DNA of 64,000 bases from Xestospongia bergquistia (taxonomy: Eukaryota > Porifera > Demospongiae > Haplosclerida > Petrosiidae): assembly GCA_963965975.1 (NCBI GenBank), contig OZ014412.1, forward strand, positions 2,420,501 through 2,484,500. Direction: 5' to 3'. A program made the translations under genes and the position numbers. The notes beneath the pieces are model-generated. The model ran no database searches, was not told the origin of the DNA, and was given only the letters and a program-made list of their open reading frames with translations. This document shows positions 15,677 through 28,452 of this stretch, in pieces; positions within the stretch are counted from its first letter, which is position 1; each line of letters begins with the position of its first letter.

Positions 15677-16639
15677 TCAACTGTTTTGAGGAGCAATGAC
15701 ACACCTATAATGTAATAATAGAAAAATATACTATAATGTAATGTATTATATTATGTACACTTAAGTCATGTAATCCATTTAGTTATTATACAAGTATTAG
15801 TGTGTGTCTGCTTACCCCAGTAGACCTCTTCCAGCCCACCTCTGTGGTGTGAGACTAAGAACAAGTGACTTCTCATCTCTCAAGACAACTACTCTTACTG
15901 GACGCTAATTTAACAATAACAGTTAATTAAAAGAGGCGTGGTCAACTTACTCCCTCGCTGTGTTGCACTATCTCTGCAATATTAGGTAGACCAGTAAAAT
16001 TACCAGCTGTTACTGAACCAAACTCCACCAAAGAATCACCAACTTTTAAACCCTAAATTAAAACTAATTAAATTAAATTAAATTAAAATAATGTTCTTCA
16101 GACCCTTCATTGTTAAGGGGCCTGGAGACCAATTATCCATTATCATAATAGAGTTATCCCCCTTACTGCAATACTAGCTGGAGATCCTTCAGATATCATT
16201 GTAATACGAGCAAATGTTTCTACTTTATTTTCCTCTTCTGATCTCTGTGTGTTAGTAGATACATATCCCTTCTCTCTAGCTTCAGCATGTATTACATGTA
16301 ACTGTTGCTCAATGAGTTTCATAATATCCTTGTGATCATTACGAAGACCTAGTGGGTGGAGCATTGGGTGGAGATTGGATTTAACAGATATTTCCATCTC
16401 ATCTTACAGATAATCCTATTTCTAGCTTTTCTTACAGCATATATATCAATATCATCTCTTGGAAAACCTTCTCTATCAACTAGAGGTCCATCCATACCTA
16501 CATTAGCATTCTATAAGGACAGCAACAGTTATGACAGTACAGTAATAATATCATAACATACAGCTTCTAATATTTGAGATTGTAGTAAGAGTTCAGCTTC
16601 TATCTCATCTTTCTTTTGGATTAGTTCATGTGCCGCCAT
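15677..16639 (-). CDS. PSMD9: 26S proteasome assembly chaperone PSMD9 / p27 (six exons)
   Basis: Exons on the minus strand: 16639-16562, 16510-16408, 16348-16167, 16052-15951, 15904-15816, 15704-15677. Phases agree and give 193 residues, somewhat shorter than the ~220 of vertebrates. The N-terminal helical part includes MDGPLVDREGFPRDDID and RNRIICLRNDHKDIM. The PDZ-like domain begins at SEGSPASIA and continues with GDSLVEFGSV and IVQHSEG. The C-terminus RWAGRGLLGCVIAP matches the family's tail. The final splice is needed to avoid an immediate TAA after LLG. Known role: chaperone for assembly of the proteasome ATPase ring. Broken copies of this gene lie near 41.4, 44.7 and 49.0 kb. Confidence 0.93.
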
Positions 16640-17570
16640 AATAAGTGGGTGACTGGGTGTGGCATATAAAGAAATAATTCAACATTAATTTTCTTTTGAA
16701 ATTTTTGTCCGCTTTTGTAATTTTTGTCCCACCACAATTCTGTTAACCTGGTATGTTGTGGAAAAAAGATATTTAGAAGAATATTCTGCTACTAGAAAAT
16801 GACAAATAAGAAAAAAGCAGAGAAAGTTGTTGTAAATAATGGTGAAATATTTTATTTCTTGAGGAAAGATAAGTTAGTAGGTAAAATGCCTCTATTAACT
16901 CTCTTAATAGCTCTGAGTTCTGAGCCTGTTAAATACAAGTAACAAATTATAAAGTATGATACATCATGTACCTCTAATTTAAACAAGATCACTTGTCTTA
17001 GCTAAGGAATTATCTTATAAACAATGACAAGAGAAGTTTTGGATTACCAACTTTTAATCTACTTCTTATACACAAGAGAAATGAGTAGATGATTGTCTAT
17101 ATATGATGAGCATCTTCTGATAAGCAAAGACTGGCTAAATGACATCCTAGTGAATACAGTCCAAAACCTGAAGGTTATGGAATGACAATAGGATTGCTAT
17201 GACTGTAAGGATATATGAATAAATTGATGTAGGATGATTGGATAGATAATATCAAATTGAGAATGAGCATAAAATGATGTAAGCATATTACCACATATGA
17301 TAGATCATAATATTTGTACTATTAGTTCAACATCTATTAACATATCATTAATACTTTGAAGAATTGTCTCATAGCAGTAAAAATTTGCAATTCATTGTTA
17401 GACTGGATGAAATAATGATGTGTTAGTTGAATCAGGTTGAAATATTTTGTCAATTTGAAATTTTGTTGAAATTTTATATGGTTTATCAATTTCAAAAATA
17501 TGTAAAAAGTAGATTATAATGTCACTCCTTCCTAGCATTAGTCAACAAGAACTTGTGTGTCCTTAGCATA
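16640..17570. other. Intergenic DNA upstream of PSMD9
   Basis: AT-rich with no supported exon. The stretch just above the PSMD9 start has a GGGTGTGG element that is also kept next to the decayed PSMD9 copies. Confidence 0.6.
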
Positions 17571-17639
17571 CAAGAGGGAGAGAGAGAGAGAGAGAGGATA
17601 GTCTACTAGCATACAAGAGGGAGTGAGAGTAGTGGTGTC

Positions 17640-19885
17640 ATGTACCTTATATAGGGATCACATATATAGATATATCACATCCAGTAGCAGTCCTGACTTC
17701 TTTTCCTACATGTAGTTAGCACAATAGTAGTAGTGTCATGTACCTTATAGAGATCACATATATAGGTATATCACATCCAGTAGCAGTCCTGACTTCTTTC
17801 CTACATGTAGTTAGCACAATAGTAGTAGTGTCATGTGCCTTATAGAGATCACATATATAGGTATATCACATCCAGTATATAGCAGTCCTGACTTCTTTTC
17901 CTACATGCAGTTAGCACAATAGTAGTAGTGTAATATACCTTATAGGGATCACATATATAAGTATATCACATCCAGTAGCAGTCCTGACTTCTTTCTTACA
18001 TGTAGTTAGCACAATAGTAGTAGTGTCATGTACCTTACATCCAGTAGCAGTCCTGACTTCTTTCTTACATGTTGTTAGCACAATAGTAGTAGTGTCATGT
18101 ACCTTATAGGGATGACATATATAGATATATCACATCCAGTAGCAGTCCTGACTTCCTTTCCTACATGTAGTTAGCACAATAGTAGTAGTGTAATGTACCT
18201 TATAGGGATGACATATATAGATATATCACATCCAGTAGCAGTCCTGACTTCCTTTCCTACATGTAGTTAGCACAATAGTAGTAGTGTAATGTGCCTTATA
18301 GGGATCACATATATAAGTATATCACATCCAGTAGCAGTCCTGACTTCCTTTCCTACATGTAGTTAGCACAATAGTAGTAGTGTAATGTACCTTATATAGG
18401 GATCACATATATAAGTATATCACATCCAGTAGCAGTCCTGACTTCCTTTCCTACATGTAGTTAGCACAATAGTAGTAGTGTAATGTACCTTAATAGGGAT
18501 CACGTATATCCAGTAGCAGTCCTGACTTCTTTCTTACATGTAGTTAGCACAATAGTAGTAGTGTCATGTACCTTATATAGGGATCACGTATATATCACAT
18601 CCAGTAGTAGTCCTGACTTCCTTTCCTACATGTAGTTAGCACAATAGTAGTAGTGTAATGTACCTTAATAGGGATCACGTATATCCAGTAGCAGTCCTGA
18701 CTTCTTTCCTACATGTAGTTAGCACAATAGTAGTAGTGTAATGTACCTTATATAGGGATCACATATATAGGTATATCACAACATCCAGTAGCAGTCCTGA
18801 CTTCCTTTCCTACATGTAGTTAGCACAATAGTAGTAGTGTAATGTACCTTATAGGGATCACATATATAAGTAAATCACATCCAGTAGCAGTCCTGACTTC
18901 CTTTCCTACATGTAGTTAGCACAATAGTAGTAGTGTAATGTACCTTATAGGGATCACATATATCCAGTAGCAGTCCTAACTTCTTTCCTATATGTAGTTA
19001 GCACAATAGTAGTAGTGTCATGTACCTTATATAGGGATCACGTATATATCATATCCAGTAGTAGTTCTGACTTCCTTTCCTACATGTAGTTAGCACAATA
19101 GTAGTAGTGTAATGTACCTTATATAGGGATCACGTATATCCAGTAGCAGTTCTGACTTCTTTCCTACATGTAGTTAGCACAATAGTAGTAGTGTAATGTA
19201 CCTTATATAGGGATCACGTATATCCAGTAGCAGTCCTGACTTCTTTCCTACATGTAGTTAGCACAATAGTAGTAGTGTCATGTACCTTATATAGGGATCA
19301 CGTATATCCAGTAGCAGTTCTGACTTCCTTTCCTACATGTAGTTAGCACAATAGTAGTAGTGTAATGTACCTTATAGGGATCACATATATAAGTATATCA
19401 CATCCAGTAGCAGTCCTGACTTCCTTTCCTACATGTAGTTAGCACAATAGTAGTAGTGTAATGTACCTTATATAGGGATCACGTATATCCAGTAGCAGTT
19501 CTGACTTCTTTCCTACATGTAGTTAGCACAATAGTAGTAGTGTAATGTACCTTATATAGGGATCACGTATATCCAGTAGCAGTCCTGACTTCTTTCCTAC
19601 ATGTAGTTAGCACAATAGTAGTAGTGTCATGTACCTTATATAGGGATCACGTATATCCAGTAGCAGTTCTGACTTCCTTTCCTACATGTAGTTAGCACAA
19701 TAGTAGTAGTGTAATGTACCTTATAGGGATCACATATATAAGTATATCACATCCAGTAGCAGTCCTGACTTCCTTTCCTACATGTAGTTAGCACAATAGT
19801 AGTAGTGTCATGTACCTTATAGGGATCACATATATAAGTATATCACATCCAGTAGCAGTCCTTTTGTCTCCAATACCCAGTAGCA
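17640..19885. repeat. ~80-100-bp satellite array 1, about 24 copies
   Basis: The unit core is CTACATGTAGTTAGCACAAT, followed by AGTAGTAGTGTAATGTACC, a GGGATCAC block and ATCCAGTAGCAGTCCTGAC. Units are either long (with TATATCACATCC) or short (with CACGTATATCC). Within 19.13-19.78 kb a four-unit pattern of about 348 bp is repeated twice, a small higher-order repeat. The array is preceded by a GA microsatellite (17578-17596). Confidence 0.95.
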
Positions 19886-20219
19886 GTCCTTTTGTCTCCA
19901 ATACAGTCACACACCATTATTCTATATGTACAAATAAATTCAATTAACATACTAAGAATATTTTAATCTAGTCTGTATTAGCTATAACCTCTACCTAAAC
20001 ACACTACAAAATATACCTCTCAACCACTAGACCATCTCACTCACATTTGTTCTGATGGAGGTTTCATGTACTGTGACAGTAACTCTTGTATCATTGTCTT
20101 GTATATAGTCCACTCATCCACAAAGACATCACACAATGTCTCTTAAGCTTTACTGCTTTCTTTTCAAAGATCACAGATGGCTCTTCATGGCAGTGGCAGG
20201 ACAACCATTAGTAGAGTCA
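19886..20219. repeat. Link segment of the macro-repeat
   Basis: It contains CTGATGGAGGTTTCATGTAC and is repeated at about 32540-32860 and 36535-36860, each time between the short satellite and the 876-bp-type units. The minus strand holds a ~60-codon open frame in one copy only, so it is not called as a gene. Confidence 0.85.
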
Positions 20220-23200
20220 CACAACAATAACCTAGAAAAAACAAATTTACATTTAAATCTTGTCTACATTATTAGCTATAGCATCTACTCAAACACTATC
20301 AAGTAATTTCTATTAATCAGTAGCCTACATCATCTACTACTAACTAGCCTGATCTATAATCTACCTATACTAGTTCACAAATAAAGCCTCTTACCTAAAC
20401 ACTAGTGAATAACAGAGGGACCCTCCAGTCCTGCTCCCCACAGCAGGTCTCTAATCTCTTCCATCTTTTAACACAACAATAGTAGAGCTTCATGACATTA
20501 ATGATCAAGATATGAGTGGGTATCATCTCAGTAGACTAACATCAACAATGATTGTCAAAGATCTATACACATAGAATCCACCTATTAACAAATAAAATAT
20601 TTAGTATATATTCTGGTCTATATACCAGCTATGATAAACTACATATTATTAAAGCTCCACTCATGTACTATATAAACATATAATTATAGCCTATATACCT
20701 AACCAATGTTTTAACAAATACTCAATACATTAATACTTACATGTCTTCTCATCTGTTCCAAAGTAAGAGATATATAATCACTTCAGTAATGACTTTATAT
20801 TCTATTGTAACTCTTTAATCTTCATGGTAGACTCACACAAAAATGGTAGACAACAATTGTAGACATGCAGAGACAGAATATCTAATCATATTGTGAACAG
20901 TACATCTAACCACATTGAGAAATCAATTTCATTCAATCTTCACAGTAGAGTCACACAGCAATAACCTAGAAAAAACAAATTTACTTTTAAATTTTGTCTA
21001 CATCATTAGCTATAGCATCAACTCAAACACTATCAACTAATCAGTAGCCAACATTTATTACTAGTCCACTCTAATCTACTTATACCAGTAAAGTTGCTTT
21101 AAATCTAGTCTGTATTAGCTATACATAGCCTCTTACCTAAACACTAGTGAATAACAGAGGAGGGACCCTTCAGTCTTCATGGTAGACTAGACTTCACATA
21201 ACAGTTGATAGAAAGATTAAAGAAATTGATTTCTGACAAAGTGTTAGACATCTGTTCACAATATCTGATTCAATCTTTATGGTTGATGACTTAAGAAATG
21301 GCTCCCCACAGCAGGACTCTAATCTCTTTCCATCTTTTAAGTTTTTAACACAACAATAGTAGAGCTTCATGACATTAATGATCAAGATATGAGTGGGTAT
21401 CATCTCAGTAGACTAACATCAACAATGATTGTCAAAGATCTATACACATAGAATCCACCTATTAACAAATAAAATATTTAATATATATTCTGGTCTATAT
21501 ACCAGCTATGATAAACTACATATTATTAAAGCTCCACTCATGTACTATATAAACATATAATTATAGCCTATATACCTAACCAATGTTTTAACAAATACTC
21601 AATACATTAATACTTACATGTCTTCTCATCTGTTCCAAAGTAAGAGGTATCTAATCACTTCAGTAATGACTTGTATTTTATTGTAACTCTTTAATCTTCA
21701 TGGTAGACTCACACAAAAATGGTAGACAACAATTGTAGACATGCAGAGACAGAATATCTAATCATATTGTGAACAGTACATCTAACCACATTGAGAAATC
21801 AATTTCATTCAATCTTCATAGTAGAGTCACACAGCAATAACCTAGAAAAAACAAATTTACTTTTAAATTTTGTCTACATCATTAGCTATAGCATCAACTC
21901 AAACACTATCAACTAATCAGTAGCCAACATTTATTACTAGTCCACTCTAATCTACTTATACCAGTAAAGTTGCTTTAAATCTAGTCTGTATTAGCTATAC
22001 ATAGCCTCTTACCTAAACACTAGTGAATAACAGAGGAGGGACCCTTCAGTCTTCATGGTAGACTAGACTTCACATAACAGTTGATAGAAAGATTAAAGAA
22101 ATTGATTTCTGACAAAGTGTTAGACATCTGTTCACAATATCTGATTCAATCTTTATGGTTGATGACTTAAGAAATGGCTCCCCACAGCAGGTCTCTAATC
22201 TCTTTCCATCTTTTAAGTTTTTAACACAACAATAGTAGAGCTTCATGACATTAATGATCAAGATATGAGTAGGTATCATCTCAGTAGACTAACATCAACA
22301 ATGATTGTCAAAGATCTATACACATAGCATCCACCTATTAACAAATAAAATATTTAATATATATTCTGGTCTATATACCAGCTATGATAAACTACATATT
22401 ATTAAAGCTCCACTCATGTACTATATAAACATATAATTATAGCCTATATACCTAACCAATGTTTTAACAAATACTCAATACATTAATACTTACATGTCTT
22501 CTCATCTGTTCCAAAGTAAGAGATATATAATCACTTCAGTAATGACTTTATATTCTATTGTAACTCTTTAATCTTCATGGTAGACTCACACAAAAATGGT
22601 AGACAACAATTGTAGACATGCAGAGACAGAATATCTAATCATATTGTGAACAGTACATCTAACCACATTGAGAAATCAATTTCATTCAATCTTCACAGTA
22701 GAGTCACACAGCAATAACCTAGAAAAAACAAATTTACTTTTAAATTTTGTCTACATCATTAGCTATAGCATCTACTCAAACACTATCAACTAATCAGTAG
22801 CCAACATTTATTACTAGTCCACTCTAATCTACTTATACCAGTAAAGTTGCTTTAAATCTAGTCTGTATTAGCTATACATAGCCTCTTACCTAAACACTAG
22901 TGAATAACAGAGGAGGGACCCTTCAGTCTTCATGGTAGACTAGACTTCACATAACAGTTGATAGAAAGATTAAAGAAATTGATTTCTGACAAAGTGTTAG
23001 ACATCTGTTCACAATATCTGATTCAATCTTTATGGTTGATGACTTAAGAAATGGCTCCCCACAGCAGGACTCTAATCTCTTTCCATCTTTTAAGTTTTTA
23101 ACACAACAATAGTAGAGCTTCATGACATTAATGATCAAGATATGAGTGGGTATCATCTCAGTAGACTAACATCAACAATGATTGTCAAAGATCTATACAC

Positions 23201-25318
23201 ATAGAATCCACCTATTAACAAATAAAATATTTAATATATATTCTGGTCTATATACCAGCTATGATAAACTACATATTATTAAAGCTCCACTCATGTACTA
23301 TATAAACATATAATTATAGCCTATATACCTAACCAATGTTTTAACAAATACTCAATACATTAATACTTACATGTCTTCTCATCTGTTCCAAAGTAAGAGG
23401 TATCTAATCACTTCAGTAATGACTTGTATTTTATTGTAACTCTTTAATCTTCATGGTAGACTCACACAAAAATGGTAGACAACAATTGTAGACATGCAGA
23501 GACAGAATATCTAATCATATTGTGAACAGTACATCTAACCACATTGAGAAATCAATTTCATTCAATCTTCATAGTAGAGTCACACAGCAATAACCTAGAA
23601 AAAACAAATTTACTTTTAAATTTTGTCTACATCATTAGCTATAGCATCAACTCAAACACTATCAACTAATCAGTAGCCAACATTTATTACTAGTCCACTC
23701 TAATCTACTTATACCAGTAAAGTTGCTTTAAATCTAGTCTGTATTAGCTATACATAGCCTCTTACCTAAACACTAGTGAATAACAGAGGAGGGACCCTTC
23801 AGTCTTCATGGTAGACTAGACTTCACATAACAGTTGATAGAAAGATTAAAGAAATTGATTTCTGACAAAGTGTTAGACATCTGTTCACAATATCTGATTC
23901 AATCTTTATGGTTGATGACTTAAGAAATGGCTCCCCACAGCAGGTCTCTAATCTCTTTCCATGTTTTAAGTTTTTAACACAACAATAGTAGAGCTTCATG
24001 ACATTAATGATCAAGATATGAGTGGGTATCATCTCAGTAGACTAACATCAACAATGATTGTCAAAGATCTATACACATAGAATCCACCTATTAACAAATA
24101 AAATATTTAATATATATTCTGGTCTATATACCAGCTATGATAAACTACATATTATTAAAGCTCCACTCATGTACTATATAAACATATAATTATAGCCTAT
24201 ATACCTAACCAATGTTTTAACAAATACTCAATACATTAATACTTACATGTCTTCTCATCTGTTCCAAAGTAAGAGGTATCTAATCACTTCAGTAATGACT
24301 TGTATTTTATTGTAACTCTTTAATCTTCATGGTAGACTCACACAAAAATGGTAGACAACAATTGTAGACATGCAGAGACAGAATATCTAATCATATTGTG
24401 AACAGTACATCTAACCACATTGAGAAATCAATTTCATTCAATCTTCACAGTAGAGTCACACAGCAATAACCTAGAAAAAACAAATTTACTTTTAAATTTT
24501 GTCTACATCATTAGCTATAGCATCTACTCAAACACTATCAACTAATCAGTAGCCAACATTTATTACTAGTCCACTCTAATCTACTTATACCAGTAAAGTT
24601 GCTTTAAATCTAGTCTGTATTAGCTATACATAGCCCTCTTACCTAAACACTAGTGAATAAGAGAGGAGGGACACTTCAGTCTTCATGGTAGACTAGACTT
24701 CACATAACAGTTGATAGAAAGATTAAAGAAATTGATTTCTGACAAAGTGTTAGACATCTGTTCACAATATCTGATTCAATCTTTATGGTTGATGACTTAA
24801 GAAATGGCTCCCCACAGCAGGTCTCTAATCTCTTTCCATCTTTTAAGTTTTTAACACAACAATAGTAGAGCTTCATGACATTAATGATCAAGATATGAGT
24901 GGGTATCATCTCAGTAGACTAACATCAACAATGATTGTCAAAGATCTATACACATAGAATCCACCTATTAACAAATAAAATATTTAATATATATTCTGGT
25001 CTATATACCAGCTATGATAAACTACATATTATTAAAGCTCCACTCATGTACTATATAAACATATAATTATAGCCTATATACCTAACCAATGTTTTAACAA
25101 ATACTCAATACATTAATACTTACATGTCTTCTCATCTGTTCCAAAGTAAGAGGTATCTAATCACTTCAGTAATGACTTGTATTTTATTGTAACTCTTTAA
25201 TCTTCATGGTAGACTCACACAAAAATGGTAGACAACAATTGTAGACATGCAGAGACAGAACATCTAATCATATTGTGAACAGTACATCTAACCACATTGA
25301 GAAATCAATTTCATTCTT
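20220..25318. repeat. 876-bp satellite array, about five full units plus a divergent first unit
   Basis: Equivalent points recur at 21194, 22070, 22947, 23823 and 24700 (spacing 876, 877, 876, 877). Diagnostic variants (CAGGACTCT/CAGGTCTCT, GAGATATAT/GAGGTATCT, CATCAACTC/CATCTACTC) alternate over the earlier units, so the array amplified partly as a ~1,753-bp dimer. The first unit (20220-20940) is more divergent. A 69-codon minus-strand frame in every unit has no recognisable domain. Confidence 0.95.
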
Positions 25319-26930
25319 TCTTGTCTCTTTCAATCTTCATGGTTAGCAGTATCATGTAGTTGTACAACCAGTCGGATATATATGGTAGTATTCTGTATCT
25401 GTAGAGAAAGCCTCTTTCCTACCATCAATTAGATATGTGGCCATCAAAGACTCTCTGCAACAATCCTTCCTAACACTAATCGGTCACATAAGGCAACTAT
25501 GTGGTTAGTCCTTTCTTTCTCTAATACTCTGTGCAGCAATCCTACATCATACTCAGCCCCAGCTGGAATTCGCAGTCATTACAGGTTACAGGAAAATATT
25601 GTAGAGGGTTCTTTTACAGCAAATGTCAGCTGAAGCAGGTTACAGAGAGCCAGCTGTTGCAGAGAGCCAGTTGTTCCAGAGAGAAAGAGAGAGAGGTCTC
25701 AAGTCCTTTCCAAATGAAGAGAAGGCTTGAAAAAGATGAAACTGGTTTGATTCTTTAAATTCACCTTTTTTGTACTTATTGTGTGCTATGATAAGACAGA
25801 CAATCTGGCTTCATGAGAGAATAACAAATACACAATGTGAGAAAAGCAAACTTAGATGATATCAGTAGCCAATCAAATTTCTTCTACAAATATTTTGGCT
25901 CCATTATAATTAGTAGGCGTTTTAATTATAAATTAAAAGTGTTGTTATCATATAATTTGGTATTCAACAGTCACTGTTAATATAAGAGCACACTATAGTA
26001 GTTTGTGGTCTAGCTATTGTAACCAGCTGAAATTTTGATTTGATCCTCACTTGATTTCTATAGTAGGAAATCCGTGGAGTGTGTTGTGATCTAAATAAAA
26101 TCACTTAAACCAAGCATTGATTGTACCATAATCATAGTAATGTATAGTAATGTGTTAGTTGTTATTGATTCTAAACCCAGTGGTAATAATCCCTACCATA
26201 AGGCAGCTGCTAATCTTCACAAACAATTGCGAATTGGTGCAACTAAATGCGTATTTTTCCTTAAATTCATTTTAAACCTTTGGTCATAAATTTTTTTAAA
26301 CTTTAATGATAACCATTGCAAGTAACTTACTAATATCATTCAAATATCAAAGATTAGATAGATTTAACGGTATAGCAGAGAATAAATAGTACTACATCAC
26401 CATAACAACAAAGTTGCTATGGTAACAAGATGCATATTAGGATTGTGTATTTAGAAATCAGACATCATAGGTCATCAAAGTAAGTGTGGTCAATGCTGCC
26501 ATGATCTCTCATTAGACTCCTTCTCCACTTCATCATCCAGGAGATGGACTACCCTCAGTTTGGAGTGAATATCTCAAGTGTGGGTATCGACTTAAAGCTT
26601 CATGTCAAATTCTTGAAGGTCTTGTACCTGTTGTTATGACAACACACATAATAACCTACTTTGACTTATACCATCCATCATATACAAATCCATGTCTTTG
26701 AGTGGGCGTGGTTTTCCATTTGTCCTTTACCCCATACAATATACGTTACAATGTACTTACTTGCGTCCATTCATATCAGTCTATCCTTCCATTCATCTAT
26801 CAATTCATTTATCCGTCCATTTATTTGCATCATTTAAACAATAATAGAGATAAAGGAGGAGACTGTTATTTTCATTATATGTTCAGGTTCAATGTTTGTT
26901 GTTGAACTATCTTCCTTACATTATTTTATC
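25319..26930. other. Unique stretch inside the repeat block, possible decayed exons
   Basis: Mostly featureless. Two stretches look coding-like on the plus strand: about 26180-26245 (NPYHKAAANLHKQL) and about 26540-26700 (SVWSEYLKCGYRLKASCQIL). I could not assign a family or draw a complete gene, so they may be relics. Confidence 0.35.
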
Positions 26931-27250
26931 CAAATTTTGTTTAACTGGTATTTTCAACTTTGTGCTTATAACTTACTATTTACCTGGCTTCTCTTGATGT
27001 ACTTTATTTAGATAGAAGGAACAAAAGATAATGAGAAGAGTGTTTATGTAGTGATTTTTATTTTTTTAAGCCCCTGTAAAATTAAAATGTGATAAAAATT
27101 ATTATAATTAGTAGTGTTGTTCTAGTTTAGGACTAGTTTTATTCTTCACCCTTAAAAGTATAGTTTTAATTTCAATTATTTTAACAGTCTCATCTAGTAA
27201 TCATATTCATAGTTTACGTTAATGACATTCATAAGCGTACACAGTGCAGT
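26931..27250. repeat. Upstream segment of macro-repeat copy 1
   Basis: Sequence around TACCTGGCTTCTCTTGATGT, followed by TAAGCCCCTGTAAAATTAAA, recurs at about 30240-30620, 34018-34140 and 37985-38110, always several hundred bp before the 347-bp element. Confidence 0.9.
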
Positions 27251-27293
27251 CCCACAAGAGCATGAAGACAAAATCTGCAGTACATATAAAAGG
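27251..27293 (+). promoter_or_regulatory. Proximal block and TATA box of 347-bp element, copy 1
   Basis: TATAAAAGG at 27285 lies 31 bp before the start of the closing stem. The block from CCCACAAGAGCATGAAGAC (27251, about -65) to the TATA is conserved in all four copies, including copy 2, where the sequence further upstream differs (CGACAAACAACGCG instead of CGTACACAGTGCAG). The spacing matches PSE plus TATA of polymerase III type-3 promoters. Equivalent TATA boxes start at 30830, 34331 and 38309. Confidence 0.65.
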
Positions 27294-27314
27294 AAACGAA
27301 AACCACCTTGGATA

Positions 27315-27661
27315 GGTTGTGTTGTGGGCCAGCGTTCTGCAATGCATCAGACCTCTGAGATGGTTACCAGCATACTCTACGGAGTATCCGAAAGGCCGAC
27401 TAGGATAGGGCTGGTAGTCTCCCTTTAAACGAGATGAGGCTGGTGTATTTGTGGTTCCTGGTTCCTGAATGCGACATTCCCTAAGAGCTGGAATCCCGTA
27501 CGGCTGGTTTTAAGTTAGGGCGATGCTCCAGCCAGGATTACCTCGCGAAGACGAGGGTTACCAAGCCAGGTGGCGGTCCCAGCTAGCAATAGCAGGGAAT
27601 CCTGGAGCCTAAGTGGAAGCCTGAGTGGGTGAGCGAGTAGGAATCGTTTGGGCAACACAAC
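27315..27661 (+). ncRNA. 347-bp structured RNA gene candidate, copy 1
   Basis: GC-rich (roughly half, against about one third around it). The ends pair as GTTGTGTTG with CAACACAAC. Internal hairpins include ATACTC-TACG-GAGTAT (a UNCG-type tetraloop), CCTCG/CGAGG, ACCAGC/GCTGGT and GACTA/TAGTC. A TATA box lies 31 bp upstream, and a T5 run starts three bases after the closing stem, as for a polymerase III terminator. Four copies are exactly 347 bp and differ at only a few positions. No protein frame is kept. It does not match my memory of RNase P, MRP, 7SK, SRP, U3 or telomerase RNA. RNA identity is inference. Confidence 0.65.
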
Positions 27662-28257
27662 ATGTTTTTACTTTTTTTAATAAATCTTAACTTTATTATT
27701 TAAACTACGAGCCAATCCAAAGTAAAGTTAATGTTGTTGCTAAAAGTCAAAATTAAAGGACATATTGGAAGTTCCTTTAATTTCAGTTCAACATAACACT
27801 AACTATAATAGATATTTGGTAACAACATCCATGATGTCTCACTGACTGAAGATCTTCTCCTTGTGCTATCATCACAACATTGTCAATATTATAATAGTTT
27901 TCAATGGATCCTGGATAATAAGTTCCACCATTGAGTCAGTAATCATTTCAAGCACAGGGTATATCGTAGAACTATTGCCTCATTGTTCTATTGTATTTCT
28001 GAGTCTGCATGAGCATTTTTTCAACAATTATAAACAACAATAGATTGAACAGTTGGTTATATTTTGAAACTTTCTCCAACTCAAAGGGATAACTAACTCC
28101 ATAAAAAATCAAGTCATTTTGTTGCTTATCATCTTAGGCCATTTTTAAGCAGGGCACGCACGATTTACTGTCCAAAAGTGTCTCGAGAACAAAAGGAGTC
28201 CCAAATTCCCTTTGGACATTTGATGGCAATACTGGACAATCACATCCTTTTCTTTGT
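27662..28257. repeat. Downstream segment of macro-repeat copy 1
   Basis: Nearly identical to 31207-31800, and to 34708-35735 apart from an insertion there. It includes GTCCCAAATTCCCTTTGGAC near its end. A 60-codon plus-strand frame occurs in two copies but is interrupted in the third, so it is not called as a gene. Confidence 0.9.
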
Positions 28258-28342
28258 TTAGTTGAGTGATTTTATTTCACCATCTATGAATTCTGTTTTG
28301 CTTTGCATAACATTCAGGATTGTCACGACAAATTTGGTCCTG

Positions 28343-28372
28343 GTGCAAAATTTGGACTTAGGTCCAAACTTT
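28343..28372. repeat. 30-bp imperfect palindrome
   Basis: TTTGGACTTAGGTCCAAA with flanking GCAAAA/CTTTGC forms an almost perfect inverted repeat beside the truncated copy of the 347-bp element. It could be an insertion scar or a short foldback. Confidence 0.7.
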
Positions 28373-28377
28373 GCAAC

Positions 28378-28452
28378 GGTTGTGTTGTGGGCCAGCATTC
28401 TGCAATATATCAGACCTCTGAGATGGTTACCAGCATACTCTACGGAGTATCC
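28378..28452 (+). ncRNA. Truncated copy of the 347-bp element inside the nocturnin relic
   Basis: The first ~75 bases of the element are present with a few changes, starting exactly at GGTTGTGTTG. The sequence before that is unrelated to the other copies. The copy ends just after the TACG hairpin and abuts nocturnin codons. The shared left border supports GGTTGTG as the true 5' end of the mobile or transcribed unit. Confidence 0.75.

Noticed and set aside
17640-19885. CRISPR-like array of regularly spaced repeats
   Set aside because: Units are contiguous satellite monomers with no unique spacers, in an intron-containing eukaryotic genome.
21194-24909. A 69-codon minus-strand open frame conserved in five 876-bp repeat units
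   Set aside because: The units are recent near-identical duplicates, so conservation is expected without selection. The peptide has no domain, the frame is broken in the diverged units at 33 and 37 kb, and no promoter or splice context was seen.
27222-27428. Short protein frame crossing the promoter and first part of the 347-bp element
   Set aside because: It runs across the TATA box, has no domain, and competes with a well supported RNA structure.
27315-27661. Identity of the 347-bp element as RNase P/MRP, SRP, 7SK, U3 or telomerase RNA
   Set aside because: Length and closing stem are suggestive, and TGGGCAACA plus GGTGGCG...GTCCCAGCTA faintly recall SRP RNA, but the conserved cores I know are absent or out of order. 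No CUAACCCU-type template is present on the sense strand.
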